Assembly: GCA_027575765.1 (NCBI GenBank)
Contig: JANBPT010000647.1
Location: 1 to 27,208, forward strand
Length of the DNA stretch: 27,208 nucleotides
Direction: 5' to 3'
Source: Tieghemiomyces parasiticus
Taxonomy: Eukaryota; Kickxellomycota; Dimargaritomycetes; Dimargaritales; Dimargaritaceae
Each line of letters opens with the position of its first letter. Within the stretch, counting starts at the first letter, position 1. The position numbers were made by a program, and so were the translations under genes. The notes below the pieces were generated by a model, which saw only the letters and a list, made by a program, of their open reading frames with translations, ran no database searches and had not been told where the DNA came from. Below are positions 10,093-19,398 of the stretch, in pieces.

Positions 10093-12159
10093 TTAAAGAG
10101 CCGGGTGACTTTGCAAGTACAGCAGGAGCGCAGCGGCAGCGTAGACAGTGACAGCGACCAGCGCCTGCCGTGAAACATACGAGGGCTGGTAGGGTGGGTG
10201 GAGGGCATAATGCTGGAGGCGCTCTTTGGTCTGGTTCCATATGGCCTGAATGGCCGGGGCGAGGTGTAGCATGCCAACGGTGGTAGCGTGGTGGCGGTGT
10301 CGTTCAGCGGTGGGCCAGGTGGTGGCCAACGGCAATGCTGGCAAGTTACTAGTGAGATCCAACGGATGAGTGGGCGCGACGCTACTGCTGCTGCCGACCT
10401 TCTCGCTGAGAGCAGTAGTGGCGTTGATGGGATCTAATTTCTTTTCTCGCCGAGCCACGATCTCGTTAGTCTCGCTATACGCCGTCGTACTCTCAACATC
10501 ATCGGGTTCGGCAGGTGTAAACAAGACCAGATCGGCGTTTAGATCATGGAACTCTTGGGAGCCCTCGTCTACTTTTTCCATACCCGTATCTACCGGGTCG
10601 TTCCCCTTAGTCGGCGGCGATGGGGTCCAATGGTCGGTGGTCACGAGAAATCGCTCGACAGACGGGTACGTTGTCACACAGGACTGCGGGTGGAACCCGC
10701 CCCGAAAGAGCCGCGACGGGGGGAATTTTCTCCACAGTTCCTGGGCCTGGATGATCAGCCGGTTCACGTCCGCGAGTCGCAGCCGACCAGGAACACCACT
10801 TAGGTACTCGTGGAGGACGGAAAACTCCGGCTCGAAGGCCAACAGTGGATCCCGGTGGGCGAGGATGAGAGCGGCCACCAGGTAAACGGGCATCAGCGGG
10901 TTCTGCGTCAGCAAGAAATCGAACAGACGGGCGGCTAACTTAATATCGGGAAGATCGTGACTGAACCACGTAAGAAGCCAGCTGGTTGCAAAGTAGGGCG
11001 GGAGTCCGGCGGTCTCGACGATTCGTTCGTAAAGCACGTCGTCCACGTGCTGGACCAGCGTGTAGATACACCCCAGAAATATGTGCACATTCGAAAAGTC
11101 GTGGCTCATGAAGTCTCGGAAAAAGAGTAGGCAGGCGTGCTCGCTGGCTGCCAGGGCAGTCTGAGGACCGAGGGTAAGGAGGAAGACGGTACAAATATCG
11201 TTGAGGCCCTGGTAGTACCGCAGCCAGGAGTTGCGCCGAAAAAGCGAGGTGAGGATATGGCGAAGCGAGTCTTGCTGGGCTGTGGAAAAACGTTGCGAGG
11301 GCATAGGAGGGGGGAGGAGGGAAACGGGGGTGCAGGTGAGTTTCCCATCCATCGTAATGGGTGGCTGACGACTCCAAGGTCGAAGCGTATGTGACGAGAA
11401 CCTGTCGAATGCAGGCTAGGAAGCCGCGTACCTTCGGATAGAGAGAAATAGGTACGGTGAAGATCTAGGCCTAGCTGGGGTTCGTCAGGGTGAGTAGTGA
11501 CTGTTTTCTCGGCGGAAATGTAGGAGTTGTAGAGATGGAGCGTGGATGGGGCATAAGAAAGTAGCTGGAGAGCTGCGGTCCGTAGCCTATGAGATGGGGC
11601 GACCCCGGTTGAGCCGGATCATTGCGGGCCTTACCGTCGTAGCGGTCTAAGTCGAGTGTATCGACCAGTAACAATATGGGCCTTCGGGCGAGGTTACCAG
11701 AGGGTATAGGAGGCAAGGTTTCGAGTGGAGAGAGAGGAGGAAGGTAGGGATCATACGGACGGTTAGAGTGTAGACCCCCAGTGGGTTGAATTGCAGCCCA
11801 AGATGCTCTCCACGACGCCCCATAAAATGATGTCTCGGCGGCTGATATCTTTGGCTCTGGGCTTACCATACGTTACACCGAGTAGCGTCGTTCACGAATC
11901 CATACGGCGAGCGGCAAGCCACGCGGCGCAGGGTGCCCAGGTCAAACGATGCCAGGTTGAGCGTCCGAGGTCGTGGGGGCGAGGGTGGCCCCGTGGACCG
12001 TTCGGTTCCGGTAGGTAATGTAGGGTCGGCGAGGTTTCCGGCCGAGACGGGGCTTGACTGTCGCCTTCGGCTCCCTGACGGCCGTCGGCGTTGTCGTACC
12101 CGCGTGGTGGGGCCACGGGTCGGGGCGCACTCGGAATGGAGGCTGTCAGGCTGGCCCAT
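10093..12159 (-). CDS. TBC1D20: TBC-domain Rab GTPase-activating protein, TBC1D20/Gyp8 type
   Basis: Four exons on the minus strand, 12159-11867, 11681-11635, 11500-11432 and 11279-10093, give 531 residues with consistent phases (2, 1, 1). Exon 1 ends in LRRVACRSPYGFVNDATRC and a split Trp that joins the 47-nt exon as NVW/PILLLVD, the usual start of a TBC domain. The 69-nt exon carries HPDEPQLGLDLHR with the Arg finger (R129). Exon 4 carries YYQGLND with the Gln finger (Q160), then SWLLTWFSHDL and NPLMPVYLVAALIL, as in TBC1D20. The last 30 residues hold one hydrophobic segment (ALVAVTVYAAAALLLYL), a C-terminal membrane anchor. In the family it switches off Rab1/Ypt1-like GTPases at the ER and early Golgi. 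Residues 1-70 are Arg/Pro-rich and low complexity, so the exact start is less sure. Confidence 0.9.
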
Positions 12160-12224
12160 GAGGGAGGGATCGGAGATAGGTAGAGTTCGTCGAGCGTAGA
12201 GCGTCTTTGGTGCGGACTTGAGAA

Positions 12225-12233
12225 TATATATAA
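12225..12233 (-). promoter_or_regulatory. TATA-like element upstream of the TBC gene
   Basis: TATATATAA on the plus strand also reads as a TATA element on the minus strand, 66 nt before the ATG at 12159. Orientation is inferred from the neighbouring gene. Confidence 0.4.
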
Positions 12234-12873
12234 GGGGGCCCGTTTGAGTAAATGCGAGAGGCGGTTAGGTACAATTAACTACAGGGCCACGGCCAGGTTT
12301 CGGAAATAGCAGGGGTTAGGACTGGTATACTTGGGTCGCGGTGGCAATAAGCTGAGGAATGGGGTACACCGAGCTGGTTCGAAGGTGGTGGGCGGGTTGA
12401 GAGTTGCAGCGAAGTGAGGGTAATGTAGGACAATGCGTAGACAACTGCGGAATTATTTGCCGGTTGGACTCCAGCCGGAATGGAGCTCAGGGATGGAGGA
12501 CTACAACGGCCTACGTGTGCAGGCGCGAGGAAAATTGCGCACGTCCCACGGGGTCCCCCCATTTCTACCTGTGCGGTCACCCCACTTGACCATCAGAGGG
12601 ATGCCCCAGGTGGCGTGGCTGATAAACTGTAGAGGTAAGCTGGCGCCACCCCCCCCCCCCGCCTCCGACGCACCAGCCGTGACGGCTCTATCTGTCTAGA
12701 CCAACTCCGTCACCCACGCCGCCCAGGAGCCATGGGACACACGTTGTTATACACTGGTGATTGAGTGGGGGGGGGGTCTTTACTATTTAGCGACAGCCTT
12801 AAGCGACACGACGAGTTTATGTAGTTTCCTTATCGCCCACAAGGGGCATGTCGCCAGCCCTTCCCTCCCGAAC
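12234..12873. other. Gap between the GCNA-type gene and the TBC promoter
   Basis: No gene is seen. A run of twelve C at 12649-12660 and a run of ten G at 12767-12776 are complementary and could pair in single-stranded DNA or RNA. Open frames here are short, some with GTG starts, and have no recognisable content. Confidence 0.45.
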
Positions 12874-14425
12874 TCATGCAAGCGCAACCGACGCGAGGGT
12901 CTCCCCCAGCGCCGCTACCGCCGGGGCGGTATGCCGGGTCTTATACTGTTCAGACACCAGTTTCATAAGCTGTTGGCGATTGAGGCTCGAGTTTTCGGCC
13001 CGGAGACGCGCGTAGTTCTCCTTGACGAATTGCTGGTAGGCGTTGAGAGATTTAGCGGCCACGGCCTCACCGTGGCGGTCCACAAGATGGAGGCGGCCCT
13101 TGCACCGACCGCAGACCTGCCGGCTCGTATCGATGGATTTGGAGTGACGGCCATACCTAATAAAAGGGGTACCAATACGAGTAGGTGAAGACCGATTAAT
13201 CGAAAGGTTAGTCGGTAGAATCCCAAATCATCAGTTCTGAAAGAAAAAAGCCCCTGCCGGTCATAAGGGTAGATCAGACCTCAGTTAGAATGAAGGGTTT
13301 GCGGGTACTCCCAACGGTCTATACTTACACTGCGGTACACTGGCTACCGGTACACTGGTACTTGTACTTGTAGTCAATCGCATAGGTATGGCGGGTAGTC
13401 ACAGGTATATCCGGGAACGCACGCATGGCTCGCTGGGCCCATTTCTTGAACACCGGACCGTGGCTCTCACGGGCACCGTCGATCATCCATACGGCGCAAT
13501 GGCACAGTTCGTGCAGCAGGGTCTCGCGCAGCCGTTCGACGCTGTCTACTACTTTGGCGGCGAGCTCGATGCGGCACTGGCGTTCTACGTCCTTGATGCG
13601 CCAGCCAGTGTAGGCCCGGCCGGCCGTCTTGTTGAGCGTCGCCGACCACTCGATCGACAGGTCGGCGGGAAGTAGCGCACGGAAGATCTGGGTGTTAAAC
13701 TGCGTGAATAGGTCGCGGGCGAGAGCCGTGCGGTCCCGAATGAAGGAACGGCGGCTGGGCTGTGCGGGCGTTGCGGCCACACTAGTGCCGGCCTTGGACG
13801 CTGGTGGTGACAATGGTAGTGGGGCGGCCGGGGGGATGGGGCGACGTCGGGTAGGCTTGGACCGGGCCGTCGCGGTCCGTCTTGGTGATCGGGTCGGGGA
13901 GGGCCGCCATACAGGTAGGTTGAGAACAGCCTTGCCCCGCCGAGCCCCTGTAGCGCTATCGTCGACGGAGGCCGGCTCCTTAATATCCGTATCGGTGTTG
14001 TCGTCGCTAGAAAGTACCACGGTGACGATTTTTTCGAGTCGCTGATGTAGTCGATCGACCAGGGTACCGGCCGGTGGAACGGCTTCCGTTGAATGCTGCG
14101 CTGACTGCTTAGCGACTGTACTGGACTGATTACCACCGCGTCCTAGCCCGGAGCGTTTTCCCAAGTCGCACCGCACTGGAGATGCGCAGACGATGCCTTC
14201 GTCCGCCTCACTTTCGCACTCACTATCGGAAACGACCACCACGCGACGCAGACGCCGGCGCCGGCCAGTGGCCAGCACCGGGGAAGCATTCGCCGAACTG
14301 ACGGTCCCGCTACCCGCCGTACGACGAGGAATCGTTGCCGAGTTGGTCGACAGAACCGATTCGGCCGTGAACCATTCGTCAGTGGAGTCGCTGTCGACTT
14401 CGATACGGGCTGCGGGCCTGGACAT
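12874..14425 (-). CDS. GCNA: GCNA-type protein: SUMO-interacting motifs, SprT protease, zinc ribbon, HMG box
   Basis: Two exons on the minus strand, 14425-13329 and 13156-12874, give 459 residues. Donor GTAAGT (13328) and acceptor ATTAG (13157) are phase 2/1, and the join completes the zinc ribbon (QCTGSQC before it, VCGRCKGRL after it). Residues 1-200 are disordered and acidic or basic by turns. They contain VVVVSDSE (62-69) and VTVVLSSDD (about 134-142), both like SUMO-interacting motifs, and IEVDSDSTDE near the start. The SprT domain has HELCH at 305-309 and a downstream SHGPVFKKWA with the likely third zinc ligand. The C-terminus (LNAYQQFVKENYARLRAEN) is an HMG-box. In animals and yeasts such proteins degrade DNA-protein crosslinks in a SUMO-linked manner. 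The gene is divergent from the PSS gene. Confidence 0.9.
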
Positions 14426-15703
14426 CGAAGACTATGTGGCAATTCTTGTTGGTCAAAGAAGGGGCTAATTTAGGAGACGGCTGTGGGGGTGTTAGAGGGT
14501 CGGCGGGGGTCAAGTAACTCTGGCGAAGAATCTGCATTACAGCAATCAGGGCTACATCTTTGGCCCAGGAATGACCATAATGGCGGAGTGTTAAATTGCC
14601 AGGGCCCAGGTCCCTAGCACTTATAGCGCCTCGCTGGTGAGACAGGAGACCCCCAAAGTGGAGGGCTGGGGGAGGGAATTGTCAACAAACAGCTGCATCG
14701 AGCCACACTGGCCTATCTAATGGGTCAAGCACAGGCCGCAGTCGTAGGGATTCGTCCTTGCGACGGCTCCCATTGGAGCTCTCGGTCTCTCCGTCTCGAC
14801 TTATGGTCGAGCATGATGCTAAGGTATGAGCCAGCGCAAGGCTGCCCCGCGCAAGGTCCCCAGACACCCTCAACCATGAGTGGGTTGGGTGCCCACGCAT
14901 ATGGAGCTTTAGAGATGGACCAGCCCGCCTTGGCCACCGCCGCCCGCAAGACGTCATGACCCCTAACCGCCAGCTGATAGGCGGTGAATAATTAATGTAT
15001 ATATACCTTGTCTAAACTCGGACTACTTGGCAGGTAACCACGTGGTCAGCCGGCTAATAGGCAGCGTTCGAGGCTTCAGCCACACATACCGTTCAGGCAC
15101 CACTGGGGCCCGGGTGCTCCATGAGCTTATTCATCGGCTCCTCCCCTGGTAAAACTGCTGAAAGCTGGAGGGCCCTGGCCGGGAGTGTGTGAGGGGTGGT
15201 GGGCGAGTGTATGGCCCGTACAACCCTTGTACACACATTGTAGGGGTTGGGTGGGGGAGGGGTGGGAGGCCTTGCTCCCCTCCTCCTCCTCCCACGCCCC
15301 CCACTCATCATCCAGGGATTTATGACCACCCACCTTTGTAAACTCCCCATAACGTAAGGATGATGGGCTGCCACGGCGCATTACTACGGGCATGCAGAGA
15401 GCCCTGTCGCCGCGCAGTTGGCTCCTTATTGCGCAACCCCGAATATAGTCAGCGCGTGGCGCTCCTTTCTTTGTCTCCTCTGCTGCCAATAAACCCCCCA
15501 CGCCAGCGCGATATGCCCGGGGACGCCTTCTTGACATTGCCAGACACTTCTGTTATCCACTTCCCTCCCCCACGAATCCCCCACCTCTATACCATTCCGT
15601 GTTCACGAATCGAATCGTGGCGACGCCAACTGCAGCTGCTGCTCCGTTGGACCAACACACGGGTTCTCATCGCCCAAACACCCCCCTGACATCATAGCGC
15701 GCC
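14426..15703. other. Divergent intergenic region between GCNA and PSS genes
   Basis: It must contain both promoters. A TATATATA element lies at about 14998-15005 and the G-rich block at 15243-15266 falls near the middle. Pyrimidine-rich DNA precedes the PSS ATG. Open frames on either strand (longest about 136 codons, 15127-15537, -) read across low-complexity DNA with no recognised domain. Confidence 0.45.
15243..15266 (+). other. G-quadruplex-forming motif
   Basis: The tracts are G4, TT, G3, T, G5, A, G4, T, G3, so there are at least four G tracts with loops of one or two bases, the classic pattern of a stable quadruplex. It lies in the divergent promoter region, 460 nt before the PSS start. 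Confidence 0.6.
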
Positions 15704-17241
15704 ATGGCCTCAGCGGTCAGGCCCAAGGTCGAGCGACCCTCCTCACCCGAGGTTGATCCCCTGGTGCAGGTGCGGTCCGTCACGCCGTCCGATCCCACCA
15801 GCGAATTCTTCTGTAAGTAGCTAGGCTGCAAACGCCCGAAGCGGGTCAGGCGCGGTCCTGGCGGACGAGCGGGAACGTAAAAATATGCCGGACTGCAGCC
15901 GCCGGCCCTTGCGCCCGCCGTCCTTGCCCCGCCCTGACCTCGCTCTAGCCAGTCGAACCAGTGTGCTCGGTCAACCAAGCGATGGGAAGCTAACCCTACG
16001 CTGCTTTTTCACCGTCACGCTTCTGTCCTTCTCCACCGCTTCGCTCGCCAGACCATCCACGTACGCTGTCGGCCCTCTTCTGCATGATAGCGACTCTAGT
16101 CTACGTGGCCTTCTTCTCACCCATCGAGGACACCACGGTCAACAACACCAAGCTCGGCATCTTCGCCGCCAGCCTGTGCTTCCTCCTCTTTGGGGTCCTC
16201 CAGTTCCGCGACGGGCCCTTCATCCGCCCGCACCCGGCGGTGTGGCGACTGGTGCTGGCGATGGGTGTCCTGTACCAAATGTTTCTGGTTTTCCTGCTCT
16301 TCCAAAACCCGCGGGATGCGCGCCAGCTCATAGCGTATTGGGACCCGGAGCTGGGCAAACCTCTGCCCGATCGCTCCTACGCCGACAGCTGCGAGCTCAC
16401 GTGGGACAATCTTAAGAACCAGGTAGACATTTTCGTACTGGCGCACGCCCTAGGGTGGTTCGGCAAGACCCTCATCATCCGCGACGTGTGGCTGTGCTGG
16501 ATTGTGTCGGTTATGTTCGAGGTGATGGAATACTCGCTGCAGCATCAGCTCAATAACTTTGCCGAGTGCTGGTGGGACCACTGGATCCTGGACGTCCTGG
16601 TGTGCAACTGGCTGGGCATCTACCTGGGCATGAAAACATGCGAATACTTTGAGATGAAGCAGTACTCGTGGCGCGGTATCCGCCAGATCCCCACCTACCG
16701 CGGCAAGATCAGCCGGACCGCCGCCCAGTTCACCCCGCACAGCTGGACCAAGTTCGAGTGGGGTCCCACCAAGAGTTTCCGCAACTACGTCGCCGTCATC
16801 CTGGTGGTGGCCGTAATCTTGGTTTGTGAGCTCAACGCGTTCTACCTCAAGTTCCTCCTGTGGGTGCCCCCGGAGCACCCGCTCGTCACCTACCGCCTCA
16901 CCATCATGTTCCTGTTTGGTATCCCGTCCTGCCGCGAGGCCTACGACTACATGATGAGTCCCCTGGCCAATACCCGGATTGGGACTCAGATCTGGCTCAT
17001 GCTGGCCAACATCATCACGGAGGTGCTTATCTGCATCAAATTGTCCAAGGGCGAGTTTACAGAGCCGGCCCCGCGCGCCGTCATCCTGTTTTGGCAGGTC
17101 TTCGTTGCCCTGCTCATCGCCTACCCGGTCTACCAGTTTTGGTTCCTTCCGTGGTACCATAATCCCTACGGAGCCGGCGTGACTACGGCGACGACACCAA
17201 ATACACCACCGTCCGAGGCGACCGACAAGAAGCGTGGGTAG
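15704..17241 (+). CDS. PTDSS2: Phosphatidylserine synthase, base-exchange type (PSS2-like)
   Basis: Two exons, 15704-15812 and 16052-17241, give 432 residues. Donor GTAAGT (15813) is phase 1 and acceptor CGCCAG ends at 16051. The join gives EFFYHPRTLSALFCM, the normal entry into the first membrane segment. The body has several hydrophobic helices and the family motifs RDGPFIRPHPAVWR, HALGWFGKTLIIRD, MFEVMEYSLQHQL and ECWWDHWILDVLVCNWLGI (residues 208-226), the last being the putative catalytic segment. It also has RQIPTYRGK and QFTPHSWTKFEW. It ends in a polar, Thr-rich tail. Family members sit in the ER and swap serine for ethanolamine or choline on a phospholipid; similarity is strongest to PSS2. 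This is not the CDP-diacylglycerol (Cho1) type used by yeasts. The first 34 residues are polar and cytosolic. Confidence 0.93.
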
Positions 17242-19398
17242 TCCTCTGTTTATGCTTTCTTTTGGCACATGCTACATTATCTCCTGTTGTTGTTGTGAAC
17301 TCTTTTATTTTCTCACTGGGGGTTCCCTACGCTGTTTGACTCGCCAATTTTGTTCAGTAGAGCATTATCTTATCCCGTGGAACTTTGTTCGATTTTCATA
17401 AAACTATGCCTATGTATTTCATACTTGTGAGGGAGGGGCATGGTGGGGCTTTTTTTCTTTTTTTCCTGACTGCGTCATTTCACCCCCCCCCCCCGCTCGT
17501 GGATCCCCGTGTGGGCAAGGGAGCTACGTAGTAGGAAATGTGGAACCAGAGGGCGAGTTCCTTGACCTCCCACGGCAGTAAGGCAGCGCTGGCACCGATC
17601 AGCCACTGGGTTCATATCACGTGGTCAATGCGATGGGGTGAGGTCGGAGAAATAGGTTGCTGAGCCACATTAAATGTTACAGCGTTCCGCGGACTCCAGG
17701 TCGTTTGGATGGAGTTTGAATGACTGAAGCCATTATCAATCCCACTGCGCACCCTTTCCGGCCGGGCCATCACTGGACGCTGGGGGCTAAAAAGCAGGGA
17801 GGGTGAGGTAAATCTTGGCAACCGCTGGTCATGGGATACCACGGACGCAGGCCACGGTTCCTTGTCGTATTGCCACTATCACTGGCGGTCCACAACGCTG
17901 GTGAGGGTTTCCCGGCCCGACCAGAGATTACCGTTAAGGCAAACGGAGACCCCCGCCGGCCCTCTCTTCACCCTCCCCCCACCTTCACCAGAACAAGGCC
18001 TAGAGGACCTGCCGAAAGACACGCACTCCCAATTCACCTTGACCTAGACGCCGCTAGCGAGGCCAGGGCAATAGGGCCCGACGTACCATTGGCTTAGGAA
18101 GGGTGGGGGTGGTGAGTTGGAGCGATGTCCCGCATCCTTTGGCCTGAGCTCCCACCGTCCAATGACTCAGCAGTGGTGGCACGCCTCCTTCCCCACCATG
18201 CAGCTCGCGTAGGCGGAGTCCGCTAAACTGCCCTCCAAGTCGCCGTTGTCCAGATGGACCTCAAAATGCACTGTGGGCGAGAGGGTGTCGCTTGGAGCAC
18301 GGCGGGCTCTCTGAGCGAGGCCATGTATGGCCAGCCGGTGGACGGCAGCGTCGTCCAACAGCCATCGTTGGGCAGCAGGTGGTGTATTCCGTAGTCACAT
18401 GGCGTACCCGGTGTGGTGGGCGGACAGAAAGAGGAGTAGGCGGCCGAGGCCAGGCCCTGTCACTCTTGGGGCGGACGATCCCAATATAACAGGAGTGTTG
18501 GCAGGGGAAGTGCAAGACATTAGCATGTGCAGGATAAGCTGACTCAACAGCCCAGCCCCAGGCCGTCGTCACCATCCCACCGTGGTGCTTGGCCCGCGCT
18601 TCGCCGTCTGAGCATCGCCCTGTCTGTTTTACGGGGGGGGGCGCATCCCTTCGCCACCTCCATCCTCGGCTCCCTCCGCCGCCCAGCCACAGGGTCCCGC
18701 CGCACCCTCTCCTCGACATAACTGCGGAGCTAGGGTTGTGAGGGCCTCTGAAACCACCCACCCTTTAAGTCGCCTGGACTCCACCAGTCACGGGGGCGGC
18801 GGCCCATTCCTCGCTCTCACCAGCTCTACCCCTCGTCCCCTCTTTCTCCGCCTCCCTTGCCCACCTTTATAGCCTGGCCTCGGCCCACCCCGTCGCCTGT
18901 CACACCCCCTTACCCTCCACCTCTCACCCACCTTCGGCTCGGCCCTCCTGTAGCTGGAACTCGGCTTGTTCTACATCCCAGTCACGTTACAACCGCATTC
19001 GCTATCTACCGTCATCCCACAACCATCCCTCCTATCGTCTATCCACGTTGCCGCCGCGCCATTGCTCGTTCCGTCGTCGTCACCGGTCGTTAGGAATTCC
19101 TGTTCGGCAACCCATCTGTGCCTCTTCGCCTCCGCCCACTGTCCGCCTTATAACCAGCCCACGCCTACTTGGCCTTGTACACGTAGCTGACACCCCCCCC
19201 TCAGTCTCTCACTTAACGTACCAATCGAGCTCCTCCCGCCCTCCTCCTCTGCGTAGCCTATTACCCTCTTTGCCATTTTCCCGCCGGTCCTGTTACACGC
19301 TTGCGCTTCCTTTGCTCCATCCAGAAGGTGCCGTGTCCTGTTTGTGCTTCTCGTACCACCCCTCAATACTTTCAACCCACAAATACGCCAGCCATAGC
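17242..19398. other. Long gap between PSS and alkaline phosphatase genes
   Basis: The 3' region of PSS is T-rich, with a run of twelve C at 17483-17494. A minus-strand frame at 18167-18358 extends upstream to a stop near 18397, about 76 codons (includes RWLLDDAAVHRLAIHGLAQ and VHFEVHLDNGDLEG). It has protein-like composition but no recognised family and no convincing splice sites. Nine G occur at 18633-18641. The final 600 bases are strongly pyrimidine-rich, include TATAA at 19149-19153 and eight C at 19193-19200, and probably form promoter and leader of the phosphatase gene. Confidence 0.4.

Noticed and set aside
11471..11869. 132-codon minus-strand frame reading through TBC exon 2
   Set aside because: It starts on ATGGTAAGC, which is the splice donor of exon 1, and most of it is intron; spliced exons restore TBC motifs instead.
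12963..13226. Minus-strand frame with a hydrophobic start (LIGLHLLVLVPLLLG)
   Set aside because: It overlaps the GCNA intron and zinc-ribbon/HMG exon in another frame; the hydrophobic stretch is pyrimidine-rich intron DNA.
16450..17268. 272-codon minus-strand frame opposite the PSS gene
   Set aside because: It is an antisense shadow of a strongly supported membrane enzyme gene in GC-rich codons.
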